Shown here in pieces: positions 9,170-19,317 of a stretch of 64,000 nucleotides of DNA. A program made the translations under genes and the position numbers. Source of the stretch: Methylonatrum sp040877625 (GTDB lineage: Bacteria; Pseudomonadota; Gammaproteobacteria; Nitrococcales; Aquisalimonadaceae); NCBI GenBank assembly GCA_040877625.1, contig JBBDNK010000020.1:258040-322039 (forward strand), read 5' to 3'. The notes below the pieces were generated by a model. It had not been told where the DNA came from, did not search any database, and saw only the letters and a list, made by a program, of their open reading frames with translations. How positions within the stretch are numbered: position 1 is the first letter of the stretch; each line of letters opens with the position of its first letter.

Positions 9170-12100
9170 CTAAAGCGTGACCTGTGACTTCATGCCGAGT
9201 TCGTCAAGCGGTATCGGCCGCTCGATGGCGTAGCCCTGCCCGTAATCCAATCCGATTCCGGCCAGTAACGCCCGAACGGAATCCGTTTCCACGTACTCCG
9301 CGACGGTCAGTTTGCCGAGATGGTGGCTCAACTCATGGATGGACCGCACCATCGCGTCATCGGCGCCTTCGCGCGCCAGCTCACGGATGAATTCGCCGTC
9401 AATCTTGAGATAGTCCGCAGGCAGGTTTTTCAGGTAGGAGTAGGATGACAGGCCGCTGCCGAAGTCGTCCAGTGCGAAGCGGCAGCCCATCTGTTTCAGT
9501 TCACGAATCAGATCGGCTGCCAACGCCAGGTTGGCTACCGCGGCAGTCTCCGTGACTTCGAGGCAGATCTTCTGCGGCGGCACGCCGGTTTCCAGAAATT
9601 GCCCCTTGAGAAACTCCACGAAGCCCACGTCGCCGATGGTCTGCCCCGACAGGTTGACGCTGAGATGTTCGATTTCCTGCAGCCGGCCGGGGTTGCTGGA
9701 CGCCCACCGGAACACCTCGCGGATGACCCAGCGATCCAGTGCCGGCATGCGTCCGAAGCGTTCCGCCGCGGGGATGAACAGGTCCGGGCGCATGTTCTCG
9801 TGCTGGTCTCCGGTCATGCTGATCAGCACTTCATAGAGCGGGCGGGTACTCAGGCCTTGCAGCGGTTCGATGCGTTGGCAACGCAGCGTGAGCAGACCGG
9901 CGTCGAGCGCCTGATCAATGCGGGTGGCCTGGGACATGCTCTCGCGCAGCTTCTCCATTTCGGCGTCGCCGGGGCTGTAGAAATGAATCCGGTTACCGCC
10001 CTGCTTTTTGGCGGTAAAGCTCGCGCCATCGCTGTCCTTGAGCAGGTCTTCTATGCTGTGGCTCTCCCTGGAGAACGGCACCACGCCGATACTGGCGGCG
10101 ATTTTAACGCTCTCGCCACCGACCGTGAACCGATGCTGGCGAAGCGCGTTGAGGTGCTTCTCGGTGAGGGCCTCAGCCTCCTGGGCACTGCAACGGGTCA
10201 TGAGTATGCCGAACTCATCGCCACCAATCCGGCCTACCAGGCCGCGCCGAGCCACGCCTTCCACCATCAGCTGGCCGACTTGCCGGAGAACCTGATCGCC
10301 GCCGTCATGACCGAGGCTGTTGTTAACAACCTTGAAGTCGTCAAGTGCGACATGAACCAGCACGTGTTCCTGCTCACCGGACGTGCGCTCCAGCAGAGCC
10401 CTGATGCGACGCTGGAAGGCGGGGCGGTTGAGCAGCCCGGTGAGTGGATCATGGGTGGCGGAGTGAACCAGCTGGCGGTTGAGCTTGACCAGCATGTCCT
10501 GCCAGCGGCGTTCGGTGACGGGGGCATTGAAATCCGTCTCCGCATCCGCGCGCTGACTGCCCAATTGAGTGGCCAGCGCCTCCAGCGTCAGCTCCGCGGC
10601 CTTCTTGCCGTTGCGGCCCACGAACACGAAGCGGTCCTGGTCGCGGCTGATCCAGGCCAGCCGTAACTGTTGACGGTGGCCGGCGTCGTCCCGGAGTTGA
10701 ATCCAGTCACCGATGCGCAGCAGCTTGGCCTGACCAAGCCATTCCTGGGGGAGGTCCGGTTGTCCGGAACGCGATGCTGCTCCGTCGAACACCTGAGACG
10801 GCGGCAAGTCGGTGCTGTCCGACGGGCGCTTCAGCCATTGATCGATTTCCGTGATCAGCGCGCTGACCTCGACATGCGGACGATTGCTGGCCAGTAGCTG
10901 CTGCTGCACGTAGTGCAGCACCTTGGCTGGTTCCCTGGGCAGGCGGCGCCGAATGTCCGGGGAACCCATGCCCGCGGCAAGTATCTCCAGCGCGCGCAGG
11001 CCTCTGGTCCAGTCGGGGCTGTCGGCGCCCTGGCGCAGTTCCACCAGCACCAGGTGATTGCGCCAGCCCTGCTCGATCAGTCGCAGCACCGGTTGCGGCA
11101 CGGCCTTGCCGCCCAGGCGTTTGTTCAGTGCCTGTTCAACGGTACGCCGCGCCAGTTCGAGCCGCTGAGCGCCCTCGCAGGTTTGCCGGACACGTTCCAT
11201 ACCGGCTTCGAGCGCACGCTGCGGTCGTTGCAGGGCTTCCTCCAGCTGTTCGGCCGCGGTGGCCAGCGTCTCGGGTCGGCCGTCAAAGTGATCCACCGCC
11301 TGTTCCAGGGCGGGGGTCAACTGCTCATGCAGTTTGAGGCGTTCGCTTTCGCTGCTGACGGCCATGATTTCGGCGGCGACATCCAGCGCATTCAGCAACC
11401 TGTGCAGAGCATGGTCGCGGTTATCCAGAATGGCGCCACTGCGGAATTCCTCCTGCAGCGCAAGCGGCTTCAGGCGCTTGCTCCAGTGACTGAAAAAAGG
11501 CTGCTCATCGATGTCCGGCCGGAGTTCGGTGAACCACTGGTCGAGCAGGTCCACGGTCTCGGTCTGGGCGCTGTTAAGTTGCGGCGGATTTTGAGGGAAC
11601 GCCTGTGTCAGTGCCTTTTTCAGGCGTGCCGCAAGCGGTTGGTCCGGCTCGTCGGCCGCCTGGCGCAGTGCTTCACTCGCCTGGATCAGGGTATCCCTGG
11701 GTACTGCCGGGCGCGTATCGGCGCTGACATCCTCACCGCCGGCGTGTCTGCGCTGGGCGCGAAACAGGTTGCGCACACTGCGGGAAACGCTGCTCGCTGC
11801 CTGTGGACCGCCACCGCCGGTAAACGTCTCCTGTCGGGCCTGTTCGTTGCTGCCGGAGGCCGTTGGGGTATCCGCCTGATCCGGTTTAGTCTTCTTGTCG
11901 GCCGAGCGGCGGTCATTGTCCGCTCCCGGGCGTCTGTTCTGGATCGGCTGCCTCTCGTTTTCCAGATCGGGCAGGACGCCGGCCTCGCGCAGCAGGGCGT
12001 TCAGGCTGTCATACAAGGTATTCAGCTGCCCTAGAACGGAGCTCCCATAAGTGGGGTAGATCAGCAGCCGGACATCGTGGGGAAATTCCAGGCGATCAAG

Positions 12101-12976
12101 CTGTCGCGACAGTTCATGACAGAGTACGGCGGGAGAGACCGGGTTGCGGAACTCGTCGATGGGGCCGCCGGCGAGCTCGGACAACCGCCTGTGCAACAGG
12201 CGCAGGCGTCCGATTGAGCGTGTCTCGGCGCGCGTTATGATGTCGGAGCGGGCAAGCCAGTCATCGAAATCCTGGTCATTCACGAGAGAGAGTTGGTCCG
12301 GATTGCCGGCTTCGTGATTGTCCGGGCCGATGGAAAAGCGGCCCAGTTTTCCCCAATGGTCCAGTATGTCGTCGCTGAGTATGTTGTTGAAGCCCCGCTG
12401 ATTGCTGTTAAGCGCATCCAGGGCGGAGAGCAGGTCGCTTTGTGCCGTATTGCCCTGGGCGTTCTCCGCGGAACGTAGCAACACGGTGTCGATCTGCCTT
12501 GAGAAGCTCTCCAGACGACTGGACAGGAATTCGGCTATCAGTCCACGGCACCTCGCCAACAGCGACCCATTGCGATGCGCCTGATCCTGTGTGAGCGGCT
12601 GCGATTGACGTTTGGCGTACAGTTCGTGATTGGCGGCGGAGCGCGCGCCGGCGGCGACGGTCATCAGTGCCGACACCACAGTGGGCTGTGGTGTGTGGAA
12701 TGCGAGCCCGAACCCGTTATCCGTTACGCGGGCGACCCGGGAGTGAACCTGCCGGCGGCTGCCGGAAACCGGGTCGGTCAGCCCGACTTCAATCCAGTCG
12801 GATTGGCGCAGGTGCCGGCGCAGGCCGGTATCGGCCGTTTTGGTAGCCGGCTCGAGAAACAGGCCGCCTTCGCAGAAGTCAGTGACCACGAAGGCCAGCG
12901 GACCAAAGCCTTCGCCGCCGACATCGGCGTCCCAGCTGATTGAATGCCGCTTGTACGCCCGCCTTTCCGTCGCCAT
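9170..12976 (-). CDS. PilZ-DUF1631-GGDEF-EAL cyclic-di-GMP signalling protein
   Basis: 1268-residue cytoplasmic multidomain protein without evident membrane helices. A PilZ-like domain occupies residues ~3-110 (begins ERRAYKRHSI), followed by a long DUF1631-type helical region (~110-830). The GGDEF domain has an intact GGDEF signature at 918-922 and metal-site pattern ALDDFKVVNNSLGHDGGDQ. The C-terminal EAL domain starts near 1035. No RxxD inhibitory site stands before GGDEF. In the EAL domain Glu1049 of the EVL motif, the DDFGSG, LKID and AEYVE motifs remain, but the substrate-contacting arginine of ExLxR is serine (Ser1053), so phosphodiesterase activity may be weakened. The family is often involved in motility/adhesion switching. 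GGAGGGGG precedes the ATG. Confidence 0.92.
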   Translation of the reverse strand: MATERRAYKRHSISWDADVGGEGFGPLAFVVTDFCEGGLFLEPATKTADTGLRRHLRQSDWIEVGLTDPVSGSRRQVHSRVARVTDNGFGLAFHTPQPTVVSALMTVAAGARSAANHELYAKRQSQPLTQDQAHRNGSLLARCRGLIAEFLSSRLESFSRQIDTVLLRSAENAQGNTAQSDLLSALDALNSNQRGFNNILSDDILDHWGKLGRFSIGPDNHEAGNPDQLSLVNDQDFDDWLARSDIITRAETRSIGRLRLLHRRLSELAGGPIDEFRNPVSPAVLCHELSRQLDRLEFPHDVRLLIYPTYGSSVLGQLNTLYDSLNALLREAGVLPDLENERQPIQNRRPGADNDRRSADKKTKPDQADTPTASGSNEQARQETFTGGGGPQAASSVSRSVRNLFRAQRRHAGGEDVSADTRPAVPRDTLIQASEALRQAADEPDQPLAARLKKALTQAFPQNPPQLNSAQTETVDLLDQWFTELRPDIDEQPFFSHWSKRLKPLALQEEFRSGAILDNRDHALHRLLNALDVAAEIMAVSSESERLKLHEQLTPALEQAVDHFDGRPETLATAAEQLEEALQRPQRALEAGMERVRQTCEGAQRLELARRTVEQALNKRLGGKAVPQPVLRLIEQGWRNHLVLVELRQGADSPDWTRGLRALEILAAGMGSPDIRRRLPREPAKVLHYVQQQLLASNRPHVEVSALITEIDQWLKRPSDSTDLPPSQVFDGAASRSGQPDLPQEWLGQAKLLRIGDWIQLRDDAGHRQQLRLAWISRDQDRFVFVGRNGKKAAELTLEALATQLGSQRADAETDFNAPVTERRWQDMLVKLNRQLVHSATHDPLTGLLNRPAFQRRIRALLERTSGEQEHVLVHVALDDFKVVNNSLGHDGGDQVLRQVGQLMVEGVARRGLVGRIGGDEFGILMTRCSAQEAEALTEKHLNALRQHRFTVGGESVKIAASIGVVPFSRESHSIEDLLKDSDGASFTAKKQGGNRIHFYSPGDAEMEKLRESMSQATRIDQALDAGLLTLRCQRIEPLQGLSTRPLYEVLISMTGDQHENMRPDLFIPAAERFGRMPALDRWVIREVFRWASSNPGRLQEIEHLSVNLSGQTIGDVGFVEFLKGQFLETGVPPQKICLEVTETAAVANLALAADLIRELKQMGCRFALDDFGSGLSSYSYLKNLPADYLKIDGEFIRELAREGADDAMVRSIHELSHHLGKLTVAEYVETDSVRALLAGIGLDYGQGYAIERPIPLDELGMKSQVTL

Positions 12977-13069
12977 CCCCCCTCCGGGTTTTTATCCACG
13001 CCTGCAGTTCGGAGTATATCGGATAGGTGGTGCACGGCCTAACGCGGGAGCCTGAACGAAGCAGTGGCT

Positions 13070-15259
13070 TCAGTGCTCCGCTACGGTGCCGGCGTAGCGC
13101 GCGGGCAGGGCTTCGAAGCGGGTGGCGGATACCGGTGGACTGAACAGATAGCCTTGTCCTATGTCGCAGTCCTCTGCGTTCAGCTGCTGCAGCTGGGCAC
13201 GGTCTTCGATACCTTCGGCGACCACTCCCAGACCAAGTGCCTTGGCCAGACTGATGGTGGTTCGCACAATGGCGGCATCCTGGGGGTTGGTGGTGATGCT
13301 GGAGATGAACTGCTTGTCCAGTTTGATGTAATCGATATTGAGCTGGCGCAGATAGCCCAGCGAGGAATAGCCGGTACCGAAGTCGTCGAGTCCGATCTGG
13401 ACACCCATTATCTTGAGCTCGTCCAGCAGTTCCATCACTGTCTCGGGTTCGGTCATGACCACCGTTTCGGTAATCTCCAGGTGCAGCGCGGACGGGGGCA
13501 GGCCGCTCGTCTCCAGCGCTTCGCGCACGGTATCCAGAAACGCGCTGTCGGCAAACTGGTGTACCGAGACGTTTACGGAGATATAAAACCCCTCGCCGTA
13601 GGCCTTGTGCCATTCCTTCGCTTGCTGACAGGCTTGACGCAGGACCCAGGCTCCGATTCGGCTGATCAGTCCGGTCTGTTCCGCAACTTCGATGAACTCG
13701 GATGGAGAGACATTGCCGAAGACCGGGCTGTTCCAGCGCAGCAAGGCCTCGGCGCCCGTCAGCATGGCATCCTGAAGCCGGATCTGCGGTTGATAGACCA
13801 GCGACAGCTCCTGGTTGTCAAGTGCCTGGCGCAGGGCAAGCTGCATTGCAAAGCGATTGGCGACCCGGGTCTCCATTTCAGGGTCGAACAGCAGTACCTT
13901 CAATCCGGTCTGGTCCTTGGCATACCGCATGGCGATGTCTGCCTTGTTGAGCAGAGACTCCAGCGTCGTGCCGTCAATGGGTGCGCGACTGATGCCCATG
14001 ACGGCATCGAGCAGCAGGTCGGATCGGTCCCAGTTCATGGGCAGGTGAATAGCGTCCATCAGGCTGTCGGTCAGCATCCGGATCAGGCGCTCGTCTTCGC
14101 GGGTTATCGCCGCAATGGCGAACTCGTCGCTGCCCAGGCGGCACAGTGCGGTGTTCCTCGGCAGCACGGCGGCGAGACGGTTGCCGACCTGGGTCAGCAC
14201 GTGGTCCCCGGCGCGGCGCCCGAAGGCGTTGTTGACCTGTGTGAAACCACTGAGATTGATCAATATCAGGGTTAGCACCGAACCGTTGGGAATTCTTCGA
14301 ATCAGGAAACGGAAGCGGTCATGGAAATGGCGCTGATTGGGCAGCCCCGTGACGGCATCGAAGAGGCTGATTTCCTCGAGATGCTTCTGCAGGGCTTCGC
14401 GGCGGGTTCGTTCCGTGGTGAGCCTTTGACTGAGACCGGTGTAACCACGGGTGGCCGCCACCGCGTCGCGGTGCTGCTGATTGGCGCGATGGGCCATGCG
14501 CAGATACAGCGTCAGCAGTACGAACCCGAGGATGCCGAAGCTGCCGACGATTTCCGATTCCGGCAGTCGTACCGCGAGCGCGGCTGAAACCGGACCCAGG
14601 GTGAGGATGACGCCGGGCGCGTAGATGCGATAGAACGTGCTCAGCGGGGTCAGCCCGACGGCGCCCACGGCGAACACGATCAGCGCGATCGACAGTTTCA
14701 GCGGGTCGGTCAGGCCCATGAGCAGAAAGATGCTCAATGCACCCCAGCCGGCGGAGGCGAGATAGTGCAGAATGGCGAATCTACGCAGCCAGAAGTTGGT
14801 GTCGTGGCGCTGGTGATGACGGCTGTAGAGCCCGGTGAGCAGTGTCAGCAGCACTTCCAGGGTCAGCATGACGCAGACCCACGCGAGTACCATCGGGCGC
14901 GGCAGATCGTTCCACACAAGGGCGGCGATCAGCAGCACGGTTATTGCCGCGGCCGAGTACAGCCCTTGCATGCTCTCGTACAGTTGCCGGGTGAGATCCT
15001 CCGTGATTCGCCGTTCAGCCACCCTGGCCGCACCACCCGTTTTGTCCGGGTTTATCGTTGTTGCTGCCACGCGTTTACGCACCGTGCCTTTTGCCAGGGG
15101 GCATTCGGGAATCCAGTAACTGCCAGCCTGTTGGCCGACAGACCGGTGAGTGCCGGAAGATTGCCCATCAGCACCACTCTCTGCCATCCGCGGGGGTGCT
15201 GCAAGCGGCAGAGGGGTAGTTACATTGAATAAAGTGATTGATTTCACACATTTTGGCAA
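13070..15259 (-). CDS. Membrane-bound GGDEF-EAL protein, likely c-di-GMP phosphodiesterase
   Basis: 729 residues: a variable N-terminus, 5-6 transmembrane segments (~95-260) forming a membrane sensor, a degenerate GGDEF domain and a complete EAL domain. The GGDEF signature reads GSDEF (376-380), and the usual metal-binding aspartate region is INLSG rather than LDLD, so cyclase activity is unlikely. The EAL domain keeps EALLRW (Glu504), the NVS motif, EITETV, DDFGTG, IKLDK and AEGIED, consistent with an active c-di-GMP hydrolase. The longest frame begins with TTG at 15259; an ATG at 15187 is an alternative, as the first ~75 residues look unconserved. It lies 93 bp upstream of the next c-di-GMP gene on the same strand. 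Confidence 0.92.
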   Translation of the reverse strand: MPKCVKSITLFNVTTPLPLAAPPRMAESGADGQSSGTHRSVGQQAGSYWIPECPLAKGTVRKRVAATTINPDKTGGAARVAERRITEDLTRQLYESMQGLYSAAAITVLLIAALVWNDLPRPMVLAWVCVMLTLEVLLTLLTGLYSRHHQRHDTNFWLRRFAILHYLASAGWGALSIFLLMGLTDPLKLSIALIVFAVGAVGLTPLSTFYRIYAPGVILTLGPVSAALAVRLPESEIVGSFGILGFVLLTLYLRMAHRANQQHRDAVAATRGYTGLSQRLTTERTRREALQKHLEEISLFDAVTGLPNQRHFHDRFRFLIRRIPNGSVLTLILINLSGFTQVNNAFGRRAGDHVLTQVGNRLAAVLPRNTALCRLGSDEFAIAAITREDERLIRMLTDSLMDAIHLPMNWDRSDLLLDAVMGISRAPIDGTTLESLLNKADIAMRYAKDQTGLKVLLFDPEMETRVANRFAMQLALRQALDNQELSLVYQPQIRLQDAMLTGAEALLRWNSPVFGNVSPSEFIEVAEQTGLISRIGAWVLRQACQQAKEWHKAYGEGFYISVNVSVHQFADSAFLDTVREALETSGLPPSALHLEITETVVMTEPETVMELLDELKIMGVQIGLDDFGTGYSSLGYLRQLNIDYIKLDKQFISSITTNPQDAAIVRTTISLAKALGLGVVAEGIEDRAQLQQLNAEDCDIGQGYLFSPPVSATRFEALPARYAGTVAEH

Positions 15260-15296
15260 ATTTCAGTCTACAAACTTCAGAAAAGTTGACTGAAAT
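15260..15296. repeat. Nested inverted repeat upstream of the GGDEF-EAL gene
   Basis: Nine-bp arms ATTTCAGTC (15260-15268) and GACTGAAAT (15288-15296) enclose a second pair AACTT (15273-15277) and AAGTT (15283-15287), leaving a 4-nt bulge and a CAGAA loop. It sits directly beside the predicted TTG start of the minus-strand gene and in the 194-bp divergent region shared with the oxoprolinase gene. It could be an operator or an RNA hairpin; no T-run follows on either strand. Confidence 0.6.
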
Positions 15297-15453
15297 GGTA
15301 TGGCCGTCTGCATGTGGAGGCAGATATCCTCCGACAAAATCGCCCGCAAGGGGGGTTAATTGCTGGTCTTGACATGCATCTGCCCGGCGTAACGGGTCCG
15401 TGAAAATGCCCGAACCGGCTCGTCGGCTAGAATCATTTCATGGGAGGATGTTC

Positions 15454-18400
15454 ATGAGCGCGGAGCAAACCGCCGCCCGCTGGCAGTTCTGGGTGGATCG
15501 CGGCGGTACCTTTACCGACGTGATCGCCCGCAAGCCCGACGGCCGCATGGCGGTACACAAGTTGCTGTCGGAGAATCCCGAGCGTTACCGGGACGCCGCG
15601 CTCCAGGGCATTCGCGCACTGCTGGGCCTGGATACGGGCGCCGAAATTCCCGCCGAGCACCTGGATGTGGTCAAGATGGGCACGACCGTTGCCACCAATG
15701 CCCTGCTGGAACGCAAGGGCGAGCGTACGGTGCTGGTCATCACCCGGGGCTTCGCCGACGCCTTGCGCATCGGTTATCAGACGCGACCCGATATCTTCGC
15801 GCTGGAAATCAAGCTGCCGGAACAGCTCTACAGCCATGTGCTGGAGGTGGACGAACGCCTGCGGGCCGACGGCACCGTGCTCTCGGCTCCCGACCCCGAG
15901 CAGGTCAAGACCGGATTGCAGGCCGCCTACGAGCAAGGCTACCGAGCCTGTGCCATCGTTTTCATGCACGGCTACCGGTATACGCATCATGAAGCCAGGG
16001 TAGCGGAACTTGCCCGTGAGGTCGGCTTCACCAGAGTCAGCGTGTCTCACCACGTCAGCCCGCTGATGAAACTCATCGGCCGCGGCGACACCACCGTCGT
16101 CGATGCCTATCTCTCGCCCATCCTCAAGCGCTACGCCAACCAGGTCGCCGCCGAGCTTGGCGACACGCGCCTTCAGTTCATGAAATCCGATGGCGGCCTC
16201 ACCGATGCCCGCTACTTCGAAGGCAAGGACGCCATTCTGTCAGGTCCGGCCGGGGGTATTGTGAGCTGTGTGCGCACCGCCCGGATGGCCGGTTACGACG
16301 ACATCATCGGCTTCGACATGGGAGGTACGTCCACCGACGTGTCTCACTTCAACGGTGAATTCGAGCGCAGTTTCGAAACCGTGATCGCCGGTGTGCGTAT
16401 GCGTGTGCCCATGATGCGCATCCATACCGTCGCCGCCGGCGGTGGTTCGCGATTGTTCTTCGACGGCTCCCGCTACCGGGTGGGGCCCGAATCCGCCGGT
16501 GCCAATCCCGGGCCTGCCTGTTACCGCCGGGGTGGCCCGCTCACGGTGACCGACTGCAATGTCATGCTTGGCAAGCTGCAGCCCGCCTTTTTCCCCCGCG
16601 TGTTCGGCCCGCAAGGCGACCAACCCCTGGATACCGCAGTGGTGCGGCGGGAGTTCGAGGCGCTCGCGTTACGGATACGTGAAGCCACTGGCGACCGCCG
16701 TACGGCGGTGGAGGTGGCGGACGGCTTTCTGAAGATTGCGGTGGAAAACATGGCCAACGCCATCAAGTGGATTTCCGTGCAACGCGGCCACGACGTCACC
16801 GCCTATACCATGAACTGCTTCGGCGGCGCGGGCGGTCAGCATGCCTGTCTGGTCGCCGATGCGCTGGGTATGAAGCGCGTGCTGATCCACCCCTTCGCCG
16901 GCGTACTCTCCGCTTACGGGATGGGGCTGGCGGATCTCACCACGATGCGCGAGATCGCCGTGGACAGTCCGCTGGACCATGCCCTCGCCGATGTTCTGGA
17001 AACGCGACTGGCGGAGCGCGAGGCCGAAGGCCGCCGGGAGCTGCTGGCCCAGGGCGTGCGGGCAGATGCCGTCACCAGCGTGCACAAGCTTCAGCTCAAG
17101 TACGACGGTACCGATACCGCGCTACTGGTGGATTACGGCAGCGTCGCGGACATGCGCCGGTCCTTCGAGGCCGCGCACGAGCAGCAGTTCGGTTTCATCA
17201 TGCCGGACAAGGACCTGATTGTTGCCGCGGGCGTGGTGGAAGTCATCGGCGCCAGCGGCGCCCTGACCGACGAACCCGATCTCCCCGAGCGCGCCGAGGG
17301 TCGTCTGGAGCCACTGCGGCGGGTACGGACATTCATGGCCGGGGACTGCCACCCGGCCACGGCGGTCTACGACCGTGAGCAGATGCAGCCGGGCGATACC
17401 GTCGACGGCCCCGCCATCATCCGCGAACCGGTCTCCACCATCGTTGTGGAGCCGGGCTGGCAGGTACGGGTCAACCGCAAGAACCACATCGTCATGGAGC
17501 GGGTGGAGCCGTTGCCCAGGCGCATGGCCGTGGGCACGGACGTGGACCCGGTGATGCTGGAGGTGTTCAACAACCTGTTCATGTCCGTGGCCGAGCAGAT
17601 GGGCAGCACCCTGGAGAAGACCGCCTATTCCGCCAACATCAAGGAGCGGCTGGATTTCTCCTGCGCCCTGTTCGATGCCGAGGGTGGCCTGGTCGCCAAT
17701 GCCCCCCACGTGCCCGTGCATCTGGGCTCGATGGGTGAAAGCGTGCGCGCCATAATCGCCGAGCGCCGGGCAAGCATGCTGCCCGGCGATGTATTCATGC
17801 TTAATGACCCTTACCACGGCGGCACCCACCTCCCGGACGTCACGGTGGTAACGCCGGTATTCGACGGTGCCGGCAAGGAGCTGTTGTTCTATATCGCCAG
17901 CCGCGCCCATCACGCGGATATCGGCGGGACCACGCCCGGCTCCATGCCCCCCGACAGCCGGGTAATTGAAGATGAAGGGGTGCTCATTACCAATTTCCAG
18001 GCCGTGCAGGCCGGAACTTTTCGGGAGCAGGCGTTGCGCGAGCTGTTTGGCGGCGGTCCGCTGCCGGCGCGCAACGTGGATCAGAACCTGAACGATCTGA
18101 AAGCCCAGATTGCCGCCAATAACAGGGGCGTCAGCGAACTGCGGCGCATGGTGGCGCACTTCGGCCTGGACGTGGTGCAGGCCTATATGCAGCACGTCCA
18201 GGACAATGCCGAGGAGCAGGTGCGCCGGGTGCTCGATGTGCTCGACGACGGCTTCCGGGAGAAGGAACTCGACAGCGGGGCCCGTGTGAAGGTCCGCATC
18301 CGCGTGGACCGAAAGGCGCGAACGGCTGTCGTCGACTTTACCGGTACCAGCGACCAGCAGCAGAGCAACTTCAATGCCCCCAGGGCCGTGACCCGGGCCG

Positions 18401-19080
18401 CGGTACTTTACGTGCTGCGCACCTTGGTGAAGGACAACATTCCGCTGAACGACGGTTGCCTGAAGCCCATCGAACTGATCGTGCCCGAAGGGTCAATGCT
18501 CAGCCCCGTGTACCCGGCGGCGGTGGTGGCTGGTAACGTCGAAGTCAGCCAGGTGGTCACCGACGCGCTCTACGGCGCCCTGGGGGTGCTGGCCAACGGC
18601 CAGGGAACCATGAACAACATCACCTTCGGCAACGACCGCTATCAGCATTACGAGACCCTGTGCGGCGGTGCTGGTGCCGGGGACGGCTTTGCCGGTGCCA
18701 GCGCCGTGCATGTGCACATGACCAACAGCCGCCTTACCGACCCTGAGGTGCTGGAAACGCGATTCCCCGTGCTGCTGGACCGCTTCGAGGTACGGCGAGG
18801 TTCCGGCGGGGCCGGTCGGTGGCCCGGCGGGGACGGCGCGGAGCGCCGCATCCGCTTTCTCGAAGCGATGACCGTCGCCGTGCTGGCCAACAGCCGCCGG
18901 ATGCCGCCGGCGGGTCTGCGCGATGGCGCCGACGGTGCCTGCGGCCGGGACTGGATTGAACGCCGTGACGGCAGTCGCACCCGGTTGTCGGGGCAGGACA
19001 GTGCCAGCGTCGAGCCCGGTGATATGTTGGTCGTGCAGACGCCCGGTGGCGGCGGGTACGGAAAGCCGCCCGGCGGCTGA
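15454..19080 (+). CDS. 5-oxoprolinase / N-methylhydantoinase, fused HyuA-HyuB type
   Basis: 1208-residue ATP-dependent hydrolase that probably opens 5-oxo-L-proline to glutamate (EC 3.5.2.9) or a related hydantoin ring. The N-terminal HyuA half (1-~690) has the nucleotide-binding DRGGTFTDV, a GTTVATNALLERKG loop, and the IGFDMGGTSTDVS actin-like phosphate loop. The HyuB half (~700-1208) carries DPYHGGTHLPDVT and ends GGGGYGKP. Fusion of both halves is typical of eukaryote-like OPLAH and many bacterial forms. I place the start at ATG 15454, with GGGAGG 6-11 bp upstream, instead of the upstream ATG at 15400. No pxpABC genes lie nearby. Confidence 0.93.
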   Translation: MSAEQTAARWQFWVDRGGTFTDVIARKPDGRMAVHKLLSENPERYRDAALQGIRALLGLDTGAEIPAEHLDVVKMGTTVATNALLERKGERTVLVITRGFADALRIGYQTRPDIFALEIKLPEQLYSHVLEVDERLRADGTVLSAPDPEQVKTGLQAAYEQGYRACAIVFMHGYRYTHHEARVAELAREVGFTRVSVSHHVSPLMKLIGRGDTTVVDAYLSPILKRYANQVAAELGDTRLQFMKSDGGLTDARYFEGKDAILSGPAGGIVSCVRTARMAGYDDIIGFDMGGTSTDVSHFNGEFERSFETVIAGVRMRVPMMRIHTVAAGGGSRLFFDGSRYRVGPESAGANPGPACYRRGGPLTVTDCNVMLGKLQPAFFPRVFGPQGDQPLDTAVVRREFEALALRIREATGDRRTAVEVADGFLKIAVENMANAIKWISVQRGHDVTAYTMNCFGGAGGQHACLVADALGMKRVLIHPFAGVLSAYGMGLADLTTMREIAVDSPLDHALADVLETRLAEREAEGRRELLAQGVRADAVTSVHKLQLKYDGTDTALLVDYGSVADMRRSFEAAHEQQFGFIMPDKDLIVAAGVVEVIGASGALTDEPDLPERAEGRLEPLRRVRTFMAGDCHPATAVYDREQMQPGDTVDGPAIIREPVSTIVVEPGWQVRVNRKNHIVMERVEPLPRRMAVGTDVDPVMLEVFNNLFMSVAEQMGSTLEKTAYSANIKERLDFSCALFDAEGGLVANAPHVPVHLGSMGESVRAIIAERRASMLPGDVFMLNDPYHGGTHLPDVTVVTPVFDGAGKELLFYIASRAHHADIGGTTPGSMPPDSRVIEDEGVLITNFQAVQAGTFREQALRELFGGGPLPARNVDQNLNDLKAQIAANNRGVSELRRMVAHFGLDVVQAYMQHVQDNAEEQVRRVLDVLDDGFREKELDSGARVKVRIRVDRKARTAVVDFTGTSDQQQSNFNAPRAVTRAAVLYVLRTLVKDNIPLNDGCLKPIELIVPEGSMLSPVYPAAVVAGNVEVSQVVTDALYGALGVLANGQGTMNNITFGNDRYQHYETLCGGAGAGDGFAGASAVHVHMTNSRLTDPEVLETRFPVLLDRFEVRRGSGGAGRWPGGDGAERRIRFLEAMTVAVLANSRRMPPAGLRDGADGACGRDWIERRDGSRTRLSGQDSASVEPGDMLVVQTPGGGGYGKPPGG

Positions 19081-19317
19081 AAAGGGGGGCTCCTTAATCC
19101 GGGGGACTGGTCCGCCGGGCACAGAAATTTCGTGCATCACCGTGGGGCGCTGTTATGCTCAGGACGGTCTCCAGGCCCGGCTGTCGGCCTGGGCTCGGCC
19201 GAATACGTCAGCCGCCAGGTAGGGCGATCATAACAACAGGAATCCGCCCGGCAACGGTCCGGACGGAGCAGACGCGGCATGGCCACTCTCTCTTCCACGG
19301 CCATGCGAGGAGGCGCG

